This document shows positions 25,028 through 36,546 of a stretch of DNA of 64,000 nucleotides, piece after piece. Numbering within the stretch: position 1 is the first letter of the stretch; each line of letters starts with the position of its first letter. A program made the position numbers and the translations under genes. The notes beneath the pieces are model-generated. The model made no database searches, was not told where the DNA came from, and worked only from the letters and a program-made list of their open reading frames with translations. The stretch is from Jaapia argillacea MUCL 33604. Its lineage: Eukaryota > Basidiomycota > Agaricomycetes > Jaapiales > Jaapiaceae. Location of the stretch: contig KL197725.1 in NCBI GenBank assembly GCA_000697665.1, forward strand, positions 570,132 through 634,131, written 5' to 3'.

Positions 25028-28000
25028 TCATCGTCCATCATTAACCAAATCTTTTAAAATCGGTCTTCCCTTCAACAACCCCTCCTCCGCCTTGCCCTTC
25101 TTCATCTTCTTCATCGGCCTCCCAGAACCAACGACGTTCTCCTTCAAAACAACCACCTTATCCAATTCCTCCACCGAGCGTTTCATAGATGTCTTCCGCA
25201 AGACAGGGGCGTGCATCTCGTGGGCATTCGCAGGCAAACGCAAAATCCATCCTTGACCATCCATCAATTGGAAGAACTGAGACAGCAGGGGTGTCGCTTG
25301 AAGTGTGCTTCGAGAACCAAAGATGATGAGTTTTGATTTGGCTCGGGTGAACGAGACGTTCATCCTCCTCCAATCCCTCACGAGGTCTCCAATCTTCCCC
25401 GCAAACCAAAAGAACGTCAGCCTCCCTCTTGTTCGCGTAAAATCAGAACCGAAACTCACCTGTCCGTCATCATTAGACCTAACCATAGAAATAACCACAC
25501 AATCTTTATCCCTCCCCTGACTCTTATCAGCGGTCAATATCTCAACCTCCTTCCTCTCCTTCAAAAGGTTCCCAATCAACTTGATCTGTTGCCGATACAA
25601 CGAAATTATCCCAATCTGATCTTGACTAACACCCCCTTTCAACAAGGCTTCCGTCACTTGATACACCAAGTTGGCTTCGATCTCGTTTTGTACCAGGTCT
25701 CCAATACGGGAATCCCGTGCCGGGACAAGATCGGTGTCGACAAATACTGCTTTGCAGCTATTTCATGAATCAGATCGATCAGCCGTGAACTCGAGAAATG
25801 ACGGAGAGTGGGGAGGAATGGTACGAACCTTTCAGACATCAACTGGTTCAACCAACAATCGTCCTTCCCACAAGCAGTCTGAGCATGCGAGTCCTCAACA
25901 ACTCGTCTTTCAGGCAAAACCAAAGCTCTCCTCCTAACTTCCTCCGACCCACACCTCAACCTATCCCCATAAATCAACTTATTCGACAACAACATAATAT
26001 CCGCATTCATCCTATACTGATGTGTAAGATCAACAACAGCTTCGGGATGTGCCTCTGAAAGTCGACGAAAGAGTGAGACGTCGAGACCTCCTTTACGGGC
26101 GCTTGTGCTTCGGACCTACAGACAGTGAGGGTGAAAAGAAATCAAAGGGTGAAAGCAATGGGAGGAACCATGGACTTACGAGGGGAGGTAGCTGGAAATG
26201 ATCTCCAACAAGCACGAACTTGTCTGCAAATCGTAGCGGGCCAAGACAAGTCGGCAACGTAATCTGTGACGCTTCATCCACGATACAATAATCGAACTTT
26301 CTGCGCGAGAAAAGCGGGCTACAAGAGGGGGTAGCTCAGTCAGTAGATCGTCGTCGCCGCGGGAGGGTCTGAGGAATAAGAACTCACTGATCTATGGAGA
26401 GACAAGTAGTAGCAACGATAGGAGGGGTCATGATCTGATGCTCCAACTGCTGAATAGTCGTAGCCGGTTTCCTAGCTTCAAGCGTAAACCTTCTCACATC
26501 CGGATGCACCTAACCCACCAAAAACCACATCAGCTCCCTTCAACCCACCCTCAAGCCAAAAAAAAAACGCACTTTATCAACATTCCCCAACCTCAAAATT
26601 CCAAACCCAACATCCCCATCCTCCTCCTTACCCGCCAACTTCCCCAAGATAGTATCCACAGCAGAATGCGTATAACTAGTCAAAAGCACGCTCTTTCCCA
26701 ACTCCACAAGCACCTTTATAATAGCGGCGATAACGGTCGTCTTACCCGTCCCCGGCATACCCAAGATACACGCATAATCTTGGGCAGCAAGGACCTTGTT
26801 CATCGCTCCTAGTTGATCTCCATTCAGGCCTTTGCTGAACTTCGCTATAGCGGCTGAGGTTTCGCAGTCGGAGGAAGGAGAGGGGGATGGGTCGATATCA
26901 AAGAAGCGGGGAGGTGCGAGGTCCACCACGAGGTGAAGTCGACGAGTATCACCTTGAGCGTAGAAAAGGTGAGCGAGGTTATCCCTGATCCGACCCATCC
27001 CAGCAAACATCTCATCCTTATCAATCCTAAACACAAGCTCTCCCCCACCCTTACCCCTCCCACCACCAAATATATCATCCCCCTCATCCCACAACCCAAC
27101 CCTCTTCCGAATCATCTCCAATCGAATCTCATGATCAACACCAACGACCACTTCCGTAGGTGTCAACTCCACGATGAAACCCCTAGCCAAAGCCAACAAA
27201 TCAGGTTCGACGGAAACGTTGATGGCATCTCCACAACTCATATGACCATTCAACAACGATCCTTCCTCCCCTCCTTCCCCCTTCTGTCCCACCATCCCAC
27301 TCTTCCCTCCAGCACCTCCCCTGCGCCTAACAAACCGATAAGTAAACTGATGAATCTTACTCTCCCTCCTCGTCTCCTTCTCCTCCTCCCTCTCCACAAA
27401 CCCCTCATCCAAAACCATATCCCCAAAACACCTCCCCCTATCCTCCCTCTCCTTCGCACCCATAGTCCACAACTCCTTCTTAAACCTAACGGCATCCTGC
27501 TCCTCAATCGAAATCAACTCTTCCCATTTCTTGAAGAACTCGCCCTGGGAAGGTGTCAAATGACCGGTTTTGAGAGCGTAGATGTTGGCGATGGGTGAAG
27601 AGTCGTCAAAGACATTCTCTACGGCCTAACATTGCAAAAGCGGTGAGCGGATGGATCATGCGAGAGAATGGAACGGACCTTGCGATACAACATACAAGTG
27701 TCAACAACATAACACTTCCCACAAACCCACTCATCATCAATGGTCTCCGGCAAGAACCTCTTCTCCTCTTCCCCCATCTCCTCTTTCCCTTTCCCTTTGT
27801 CTTCTCCCAGCTGCCCTTTCCCCTTCCCCCTCCCCCTCCCCAAAAACCCCGCCATCTCATTCCTAACCCCAATCAGAGCCCTAACCTCATTCCTAGCCCT
27901 AGGAACCCTAACAACCTCCTCACTCTGCGTGTAATACAACAACCCACTCTCAACCTTCTCTCCATACCTCTCTTCCATCAATAACGTATAAAGCATAGTC

Positions 28001-29851
28001 TGAGCCCTATGCTCCAAACCAGCTATCGATCTTCCAGTCTTGATTTCGAATGGTGCGAGGGTATGGGTTTGGGTGGTAGGTGGAGCGAGAGTGGGCGTCC
28101 TATTCGAAGAAGCTCCCAGTTTGACGTTCGAGTTCTTGTTGGCAGGGCCAGATTTCTTGGTGGTAGAGACCACGTTCCGATCCTGTATAACAGCTTGAAC
28201 AGAAGCGTCCAACTTCCCCCTCAACCCATACGAAGGCGACAAAATATCCTCTTCAACATCCTCCAACTTCCTAATCGCCAACATCGAATTCTCCACCCCT
28301 TTCGACCTAGTATTAACCAACACCCCAACCTCCTTCGGTACATCCCCAACATACCTCTCCCCAAACCCTTTCAACCCTTTCGCTCTCTCCTTAACCTCCC
28401 TAACAGCTTCCTCAACCCCAACTCCAATCCTAACCAACTCTCCCAAACCGTTAACACTTCCCACCTTTTCCATAATGCATTTATCAATCCAATCATCTTC
28501 CCACTTCCCTTCTTTTAAACAAGATTGCATCACTTCGTGTAACATGTTACCCCATACCAATGCAGGAGAACTCCCATCGCCTTTTCGTTCGACCCCTTTG
28601 TCGTCGATGGTGGGTGTAGAGGAGAAGATGGATCGGACGAGGTTGGTGAGGAGGGGCTTGCGTCGGCATTTGGGGGCGTTGGATATCGCTGTTGCCGTTA
28701 AGAGTATATCGGGGTGGTGAATTAAGAGATTGGAATTGTTGGTTATGTGGATTGTGAGGAGAGATGAGGTTGAAGCGGGGGAGAAAGGTCCAATGGTGTT
28801 AATCACATCGCCTATAATAACATAACAAGACATATGTGATGAGAGTCATCAAGTGGGCGTAGGAATGAGAAGAAACCCACCGAGTCGGATATCGGTTCGG
28901 TACCAATCATCTTCGAGTATGACCGTTCGACGATCTTTGGTTTCAACGGCGATGACGGTCAACTCCTACAAGAATTCACGTTAGAGTGAGTCACGATAAA
29001 GACAGTCGGGCAGCGGGGGATTGAAAGACTATTCTGCGCCGACACGTAGAAGGGCACGATTTAAAGGAGATCATGTGGAGACTCGACATAACACCGCTTC
29101 TTGAGGATCTCTTCAGACAACTACACATTGTGAATCGTGTACGAGGCTAGCGGAGGCACAGCGCCACGAGCCGAACGATTGTCGATGGCGCGTAGAGATG
29201 GCTTCGACAAAGCTGTGCAAGAGGAAGCGCAGGTGGAATGTGTCGCAGGTAAGGCTTGACGTCGTGAACGTCTTACGAGCCGTGCGTGAAACAACTACAG
29301 ACGTCATGTGTAGTGAATTCCTAAAGAAACACATACCTTGCGGTATCGACTACCAACGGCCTTTTCCTCAATCTGATCAACGATGCACCTCGTGCACGTC
29401 TCTCGAACGGAGTCTGAAGAAGTCGAGGGTAGCTTGATGCACCAAAATCAGATATAAGCACGGGAAAAATGAGAGGAAATCAACGTACCATCCGCGTCAC
29501 AGCCTTCTTTTCTTTCTTTGGAGTCATGAGATCGCCCTCCATATCATCCCATGAGGCTAAGCCGTCAGCGAGGAACGCCATATCCACGTCCTCTTCTTTG
29601 CAGGGTGCATTCGCCTTCTTTGACAACGCCTTTGATGGGGTTTTCGCAACGCGAAGCATAGGTTTCGCAATCTTCGGTTTGGATGGTGTCGCTTGGGTGG
29701 TAGGTTTCGCAGCGCGTGTCGTCGAGGCACTATGAGACGGTCGGACGGGGGAAGGCTCTGGACACGAGTCAAAAAAGGAGTCATTAAGACCGGCGAAGAG
29801 GTCTGTCATAAAAGCATCCTCTTCTTGTTTGGTGTGGGTGGTAGGGGGCAT
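25028..29851 (-). CDS. DNA2: DNA replication helicase/nuclease Dna2
   Basis: Large multi-exon gene from 29851 ([27 protein letters not shown]). An exon around 29340-29400 gives [20 protein letters not shown]. The nuclease domain follows: ECRRK-like [46 protein letters not shown] and the Fe-S cysteines of [13 protein letters not shown]. The superfamily 1 helicase has Walker [15 protein letters not shown], motif II MDEASQIT with [30 protein letters not shown] and [13 protein letters not shown]. Dna2 trims Okazaki flaps and resects breaks. Ends at 25028; only 149 bp separates it from the kinase start. Confidence 0.92.
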
Positions 29852-30449
29852 CGCTGGGAAGAGGCACAGGGTGTACGCTCAGAAATAACTGAGGAGTCAG
29901 GGTCAGCTGCAGACGATACATTACGGTAGCTTTGCTCACAGTTCTAGAAAGAAAAGAAAAAACAAGACGCCAAGGCCGGAGATGAATCCAAGGAGAGAGC
30001 TGGTCGCGCACAGACCCTTGCTGGCGCGATTGAGTATAAAATCAATTTTGAGAAATGGCGACGACGACGACGGCCAAGTCAGGGAGTGTCGGAGTTTAAA
30101 AACACAGTGACAATCAACGCGTCGCGTCGGGCACGTGAGTCCTCGTGGTTGTCACGCAGCTGAGCATGTTTACTATTGTTTATATTATTCCCTATTGGGC
30201 ACTCAACGCCAAACTCTTCCCTCTCGTTGCTCGCTGAGCTGTGACGTCCACCGTTCAGCCTGGCACGAACCATAATGATTGAACTAGTCACCCCAAAGGA
30301 CAAGGATCGATAAAGTACCTCCCGTCTGAACCCTGGCGCCCCTCTCCTGCAGGTATATGGTATTTGCCACAGCGAGACTAGAAAGTTCTACCAGGTTCGA
30401 AGCATAGGGTCGGGACAACGAGGGCTCACACTGCTCACTGACCTCAATT
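29852..30449. other. Divergent promoter region between DNA2 and HSP20
   Basis: Shared upstream region of two divergent genes. It contains a candidate MCB-like ACGCGT (around 30117, within CAACGCGTCGCG), which would suit a replication gene such as DNA2, and an isolated GAA..TTC pair at 30381-30388. No gene was recognised. Confidence 0.4.
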
Positions 30450-30462
30450 TTCCAGAAATTTC
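30450..30462 (+). promoter_or_regulatory. Heat-shock element
   Basis: TTCCAGAAATTTC contains three perfectly spaced alternating units (TTCnnGAAnnTTC), the binding pattern for a trimeric heat-shock factor. It lies about 20 bp before a TATA box and 127 bp before the small heat-shock gene. A further GAAAGTTC pair is at 30381-30388. Confidence 0.75.
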
Positions 30463-30480
30463 GATTCCTCTGGCCAAAAG

Positions 30481-30490
30481 ATATATATGG
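30481..30490 (+). promoter_or_regulatory. TATA box of the small heat-shock gene
   Basis: GATATATATGGG lies just downstream of the heat-shock element and about 100 bp before the start codon, the expected order for an inducible fungal promoter. Confidence 0.6.
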
Positions 30491-30588
30491 GCGTGCCTTC
30501 ATCTATGTGTCCTCCACCGAAGCGAACACAAACACCCACAACATCTGATTTCACAGCTCTCAACAACCACCTGCCTTTGAATAGCAAG

Positions 30589-31176
30589 ATGTCACTCTCG
30601 CGCTTATACGACCCATTCTTCTCCCTCTCCGAGTTTGACCGCCTGTTCGACGAAGCGTTCAACGCTCGCACCGAGGGAAACAATAACCAACAAGTTGCTC
30701 GCCGTGCAAACACCGGAAGGTCCGTATCCATGAGGCCAAGGTAAGATTGGAACTCCTCGTCTTCAAAACATCCAGACCGACAAGTGTATGGGTTACAGGA
30801 TGGACCTCCACCATGACGATAAGTCCAACGTCGTCACCGCCACGTTCGAGTTGCCCGGCCTCAAGAAAGAGGATGTGCAGATCGACGTGCACAACAACCT
30901 CTTGACGGTTTCCGGCCAGAGTAACATTTCATCGGACAGGGATGAAAATGGGTACTCTGTTAGGGAGAGGAGCTATGGAAAGTTCTCGAGGACGATTGGA
31001 TTGCCTCAGGGTGTCAAGGTGGGTCGATATTTTCTTGAGTGCTTCGATTGTGTGCTGATCATGGTTGACCATTGTAGCCAGAGGAGATCAAGGCGTCGAT
31101 GGAGAATGGGGTGTTGAACGTGTCGTTCCCCAAGACTTCACCTGGCCAGACCCCGAAGAAGATCACTATTTCTTGA
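30589..31176 (+). CDS. Small heat-shock protein, Hsp20/alpha-crystallin family
   Basis: Three exons. Exon 1 starts MSLSRLYDPFFSLSEFDRLFDEAF, typical of fungal Hsp20 N-termini. The alpha-crystallin domain follows: ATFELPGLKKEDVQIDVHNN, LTVSGQ, RSYGKFSRTIGLPQGVK, then after intron 2 PEEIKASMENGVLNVSFPK and a C-terminal KKITIS carrying an IxI/V-like anchor. About 150 residues, a normal length. It acts as an ATP-independent holdase, forming oligomers in the cytosol. The upstream heat-shock element and TATA box predict strong stress induction. Confidence 0.93.
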
Positions 31177-32121
31177 GATGGAACTGGAAGAAAGATGGTA
31201 CCGCAGATTCTGAAATGTATGAATATGGGGATCGAGAGTCCTTGATATTGTCTGTATGAGTGTATCCGTCATTGTGTATTCGTGGATCAAAGTCAGAATT
31301 CAGATCCATAACGTCCTCGCAAGTCGATGTCAATCGTAAGCATCGCGTCTTGAGCCAGAATACATCGTGGCGCTCCTCAACCCAGTTATGGTTGGGGCTG
31401 TGGGGCTGCATCACGAGACCAATGGCAAAAGCTTATGGTAGTTCCAAGAAAAGACGCACATGAATGTTCCACTTTGCTATCTTGGGGCAAAGCCGAGAGA
31501 GCCAGGGTCACGGTAATGAAGACAACACTTTGAGTCAACACACCGAAGGCCAATGAGCACCAGGAGCGTGGAAACTCTAGCGAAACTGGCAAGGTCAAAC
31601 CACTGATGCGAGAGTCTCTATGATGAATTCTTCAGGTGAGCGAGATTACTTAACGGTATTGTTCAGGTCCAGCTATGATGCATATGCAGTGATACTGAGC
31701 CAGCATGTCAACGGGGTTTTCTCGATGTCAAAAGGGTCCAAACCCCCATAAGACTTCAGACAACCTGGGATAGAATTAAGATAAATTATCAGCAAGTTTG
31801 GGTCCAAACTGGTGGGGATGATACCATCGTAGACCCAAGATGATGTACTTTCATTTTCAGCATAACCCCAATTGTAAGTCTTGCAAGTGCACCCAAACTT
31901 CATTTGAGAGTGAAGAGGAGAAGGAATTGCACTATTGTAGTGCTGAGTGTGTGTACACTCGCTATGACGACAAAAGCTTACAGAAAATGAAATGAGGCAT
32001 TGCAACACTGAACTGACTTGACGCGGCACCAACGCAGTTCAACCCACAACTCCGAGTCAGGGTGCTTCCTCCGTAACGATTGCATTCCCTTCCTCATCTC
32101 CCATTTTACTTTAAATTTATC
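31177..32121. other. Intergenic region without recognised gene
   Basis: 945 bp between HSP20 and the tRNA. The longest open stretch (minus strand, 31673-32032) has no recognisable motif and no clear homology by eye. No repeats, TIRs or RNA signals were seen. Confidence 0.4.
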
Positions 32122-32193
32122 TCTTTGGTAGTATATCGGATAGTACATCCGCCTGTCACGCGGAAGAGCGGGGTTCGACTCCCCGCCAGAGAG
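32122..32193 (+). tRNA. tRNA-Asp (anticodon GTC)
   Basis: A full cloverleaf folds by hand. Acceptor TCTTTGG pairs with CCAGAGA (one T-G wobble). The D arm is GTAT/GTAC. The anticodon arm TCCGC-CTGTCAC-GCGGA has anticodon GTC. The T arm is CGGGG-TTCGACT-CCCCG, and the discriminator is G. There is no intron. The D arm and T loop carry the internal A and B box promoter elements. Confidence 0.93.
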
Positions 32194-32213
32194 TAAACTG
32201 AATCGTTCGACAG

Positions 32214-32218
32214 TTTTT
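32214..32218 (+). terminator. RNA polymerase III terminator
   Basis: A TTTTT run about 20 bp after the tRNA-Asp end, in the normal position for Pol III termination. Confidence 0.7.
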
Positions 32219-32789
32219 ATCCTGCCAGCTTCCAGACTGTCTTCATAATTGTAGATCGTCCTTTGTCGGCACTATACCAGCATAACATCCAATCGAACAT
32301 CCAGCTCGATGCTGATCAACCGTACGATGATCCAAAGGTGACCAGCACTTTTGACCCCACATCGTAACGACTCACCACCTCACTCCCAAAGCAAGTATGA
32401 AGAACATTGAATTACTATGTATTATCCTATCCTACTTTCCCCACCCCCCACTCGCTACTAGTATGCTATAGATACGACCTCCGATATACAATGAATACAA
32501 CAAACAACATTCCGATCCATCCACCCAACACACAAGGAAAGAGAGAGAAACCTAGTTATCCAACAGTTCAACAGAAATAAAATCCATCGTCCGAGTTTTC
32601 GAGTCCGTAGAACACACTGTTACAGAGGGAGGGGAGGGGTGCGGGTCAACCGGCACCTTACTCCCCCTTCGACCTGGGTATGTTTCATGAGTCGTCGAGC
32701 TTGAATTTTCGTCCCGTCCTTCATCCACTTATCATTCATCATCTCGTCATCACCCCAACCATCAACCACCACCCCCAAGCACCAACAAT
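32219..32789. other. Intergenic region after the tRNA
   Basis: 3' flank of the minus-strand gene that ends at 32790. Pyrimidine-rich near 32700-32789. No gene, repeat family or RNA recognised. Confidence 0.4.
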
Positions 32790-34178
32790 TCAACGTCCCT
32801 TCAACTCCCTCAAACCCCTCTGCACATCCCTAATATCCCTCCTATTCCACTCCCCCACCCATCTCTCCTTCTCTCCCTTCTCTTTCTCCCCATTCTCTCC
32901 CTTCCATCCACTCGCCACCTTCTCTCCTACGCTCCGACCATAACCAAAAGCCAACCCATTCATCATCGCACCCCCCCTAATCCCAGCTCCCACATCTACA
33001 ATTCTCACCCCTCGCGTCCCATCGTCTACCGAGGGTCGTCCGCCGTCTATTGAGAGAGAGGAGGAGCGGGGTGGGGGTTTGACGGTTTTGGTTGGTGGTT
33101 TTGGGGAGTCGGATTTGGGCGATTTAGGCGATTCGGATTTGGGAGATTTTGGCGAATCGGACTTGGGGGGTTTTGATTTAGTTTTTGAGGTAGAGTCGTG
33201 ATCGGCTGGCAAAGACCTAAAAACCAATTCTGGGGGAACGTTCTCTCCTAAAGTCCTAAGCACCTTCGCCATCTTCCTCCTCTTGACCTCTCCCTCCATC
33301 CCCGCCTTCGTCCTGTCTCGCAAGTGTTTGGAGGGAGTGATGGTTGCTGTGGAAAGGGTGGTCAAGGTCGACGTAGTCGAGAACCTTGAAAATGTGGGAG
33401 TTGTGGGTGATAGAGTGAATGCGGGTGTGGTTGGGGAGAGGGTGTTAAGGGAAGTTGGTGAAAGAGGTGAGAACGGCGTTTGTGGTTCGAAGATGTATTC
33501 GAGTTCGGATTCTGGTTCCCTAGGATCTTCCTTAATCGCACCAAAAGACGAAGAACCGAGACCGATGGAAACAGCAAAAGCAGCTGTAGTAGGAGTTACG
33601 GAGAACCGAGAGTTAGGGGGTGGGGTGAGGACGAGTGGGATGGGAGGTGGAGCTTGTTTAGTTTCTAGGCAGAGTTGGAGGGGGCAGGGGTGTGTGGGTC
33701 TGTTTAAGCGTGGGGAGGGTGAGCGGGTTGGTGAGGGTTGGGGTGGTATGGAGGAGGAGGAGGAGGAGGAGGAGGAGGAGGAGAGGTCTTGAGTGGATAA
33801 AGACCATTCTTCTAAATCAAACACCGAACATTGTCTCCTTTTCTTCTTCTTATCCGCTCGTGATAACAAGGTCGATGCCAAGCTAGTTTCGGAAGAAGAA
33901 GGCGATGTAGATCGCGAAGAGTACGGTGATCCCCCTTCCGAGCTAGAGTGGTCGTCGAAGGTGATGAAATGGTCGTCAGAGTCGAGGAGGTGTGGTGTGA
34001 GGCCTAGGATGGCACCGATTTTGCGAGTGGATTTGATTAGGCGTGCGCGGTCTGATGGAGCTAGGTTGTTGGAAGTTGGTGGGGGAGGTACGAAGCGTGC
34101 GCGGGGGGGACGGGGGAGGGAGAGAGTTGGGAGGGATAGGGAGGAGGAGGAGGAGGATGGGGAGGGTGTTCGGGACAT
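32790..34178 (-). CDS. Low-complexity Ser/Pro-rich protein of unknown function
   Basis: One exon of 462 codons. Most of the protein is disordered Ser/Pro/Thr sequence, with a poly-Ser run from a GGA repeat (about 33751-33782) and a KSDSPKSP-type repeat (about 33095-33180). Two stretches look like folded or conserved anchors: APSDRARLIKSTRKIGAILG (about residues 40-60) and KRRKMAKVLRTLGENVPPEL (about 300-320). Similar paired segments occur in uncharacterised basidiomycete proteins, from memory. No enzymatic motif. Possibly a regulatory or scaffold protein; function unknown. Confidence 0.65.
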   Translation of the reverse strand: MSRTPSPSSSSSSLSLPTLSLPRPPRARFVPPPPTSNNLAPSDRARLIKSTRKIGAILGLTPHLLDSDDHFITFDDHSSSEGGSPYSSRSTSPSSSETSLASTLLSRADKKKKRRQCSVFDLEEWSLSTQDLSSSSSSSSSSSIPPQPSPTRSPSPRLNRPTHPCPLQLCLETKQAPPPIPLVLTPPPNSRFSVTPTTAAFAVSIGLGSSSFGAIKEDPREPESELEYIFEPQTPFSPLSPTSLNTLSPTTPAFTLSPTTPTFSRFSTTSTLTTLSTATITPSKHLRDRTKAGMEGEVKRRKMAKVLRTLGENVPPELVFRSLPADHDSTSKTKSKPPKSDSPKSPKSESPKSPKSDSPKPPTKTVKPPPRSSSLSIDGGRPSVDDGTRGVRIVDVGAGIRGGAMMNGLAFGYGRSVGEKVASGWKGENGEKEKGEKERWVGEWNRRDIRDVQRGLRELKGR

Positions 34179-34724
34179 GGTGTTGTTGTGGTGTGGTGTC
34201 GCTTGTGATTAGGGTATAAGTGAGTGGTGTTATGGTATCAGTTGAGTGGGTATCGCGGTATGAGAATGAGATGCGAGGGTGAGATCAAGAAAAGTGCACA
34301 CAGTACACAGACCAAGAGAGAATGAAGAGGCGGGAGGGAACGAGGGAATGGGGATATGGATGCATGGTTATAAGCCGAAGGAACAAAAGAGAAAAGCGTC
34401 GCCAGGTCAATGCACAGACAATTGCGAGCAAAGTATTTTACACGACTACAATAGCGCACCGACGGCGTCCACATTGTTGTCACGTAACATTGTGACTGAA
34501 CGTGATGTCACATTGCCACGTGATGTGATCTCAATCACCAACGCTTGGACCATGTATCATCGCTGAGTTGAATCCCCTCAAAGCAACACAACATCTCCCT
34601 TGCTTTGCCCGCCCCAGCTTCATACAAGTACAATACACCGAGAACAAGAACGGGCCAATATGCAACACCCTCGCACCCATAAAGCTGCCAAAAACCCGGC
34701 CCTCACCTCACGACCCAAGCGACG

Positions 34725-36198
34725 ATGCCCTCCTCATACGTCCAAAAAACCCTCGCCTACTACGCCGCACAAGACTCCACCCCTCCCATCGACTTCTTCT
34801 CCCTCAAATACTACCTCTCCCAAGCCTCTCTCCACCCTCTCATCCTCGACCCCTCCCACCAAGAACACCCGCCCTCCGTGTTTCCCTCCCGAACGAAAGA
34901 GGTGAGATCGTGGGAGGGTTTTGAGTGGTGTACGATGAGGAGGGAGAGGGGTGAGAGGGTGTTGAAAGTCGTTGCTCCTATGGGTGGGATCATACCCCTC
35001 AGAACTACTCGATGTACGCCATCTCCCCATCATACCTAACTACCTCCCTGACAACAAAGACACCGAAACTAGATCTGGCACAAACCCCCGACGCACAAAT
35101 AAACTGGAACCTCTCCACTCTCAAACTCCCCGCCCCCCAAATCCTAAACCTAAGCACAGCAGCTCTCAAACGCCTCCACGTCTCCTCCCTCGAAACCTTC
35201 GCAACCGCATTTCAGACTTCGGTGCTTTGTACCGTTGAGGCTGTTTTGGGGATGTTCGACGAAGGCGTAGAGGTTGATGTCCCGAGTGCCGTCAAATTCG
35301 AACACGCAGAGTTGGAAGATGAAGTCAAAGGCGCTCCATGGGATGTGTACACTCTCGTCTCCCGATCCCACACGGTACCCTCCTTTCCCCCCCTCCCCGC
35401 CCGTTAACCAACTAACCAAAACCAGGACACATCCCAACCCATCAAAAAAACCCACATGCTCTTGATAACCCTCCCACCATGGTCATTCACCACAACAGAC
35501 TTTACGCAATTCTCATCTTTTCATAACGTTAGTCCCTCCCCACCTTTGTGGTACTGTCGTGATTGTGATTGGGGTGCAGTTTAGAGGGGATGTGTTGAAT
35601 AGGGGTTCGGAGCCTATCGAGAGTTGGACACCTGTGTTGGCGCTTTGGGCTTTGGTACGTTCGCTTTTTATCATTCCTCTCTCCCCCTCTTTTCACCTCT
35701 CGCCCTTTACCTTACCGTCCCCCTTACCTCTCACTAACAATACTTACCCAGCTCTACGACCTCTGCTTAGAACTCGACTGCCGGTTCTTCACAGTGACAA
35801 GTTACGATAATTGGGTTTTTGGGAATTTCAGTGAATGTATGTCTTCTTCCACCCTCTCCTCCGTCCTTCCCTCCGTCCTTCCCTATCCTTTCTCTCCTTC
35901 CCATCCATTCTCTTCCCTCTCTACCCTTTCTCTTCGCTCGCTCGCGCATTCCTCTAACCAACAACAAAGCAATGCAAACAGCCCGCCAATCCAACATCCA
36001 CACCCGTCACTCGCATACACCCAACATTACACAAATGTTTGTCTTTTGGTCTCAAATCTCGAGGGGACTTGGGAGGTGGGAGTTGCCCAAGGTTTGTACT
36101 TTATTCCCTTTGGAGGGAGGGGGGTGGCGTGAGTAGGATGGAGCTGATGTGATGTTGTTGCTTAGGAGGAAGATTTCCATGAGGAGTGGTTGAGATGA
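34725..36198 (+). CDS. Conserved fungal protein of unknown function
   Basis: Starts MPSSYVQKTLAYYAAQDSTP at 34725. A 101-bp intron (34902-35002) joins SVFPSRTKE to NYSMYAISPSYLTT in phase. Further introns lead to THMLLITLPPWSF, FRGDVLNRGSEPIESWTPVL, LYDLCLELDCRFFTVTSYDN, WVFGNFS, MFVFWSQISRGLGRWELPK and the terminal EEDFHEEWLR. The Trp-rich segments and the clean splice phases argue for a real gene. No catalytic motif recognised. Just after the stop there is a short direct repeat of GGAAGGTGTACAC. Confidence 0.7.
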
Positions 36199-36546
36199 GA
36201 TTTTGGGGTGAGGAGCGGTTGAGGTGAGGGATGGAAAGAGGTGAGGGATGATGGAACTTTGGAAGGTGTACACTTGGAAGGTGTACACTATGTTTTATTG
36301 GTTTTATGCCCTTGTCTTTTTTGCTTTGGACGGTCTTCACTACAACGCTATGAGAGTTACATGTAGGCTACAACATGATCGATACAGTGGTTACACTATT
36401 TTACACGGATTACAAGTACGAGGATGAGAGAGAGAACCATATACGACGAACCGAACTATTGTACATGGGATACCAGTAAGGCGTACAAGTCAGAGCATAA
36501 GAGGCGAGAACCACATGTGACGTACCGAACACTGGACGAGTCGGGA

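Noticed and set aside
31673-32032. 119-codon open frame on the minus strand
   Set aside because: No motif, no splice context, no homology recognised; length is within chance for this region.
33283-33792. 169-codon open frame opposite the Ser/Pro-rich gene
   Set aside because: It is the antisense shadow of a low-complexity gene; its Glu run mirrors the poly-Ser code.
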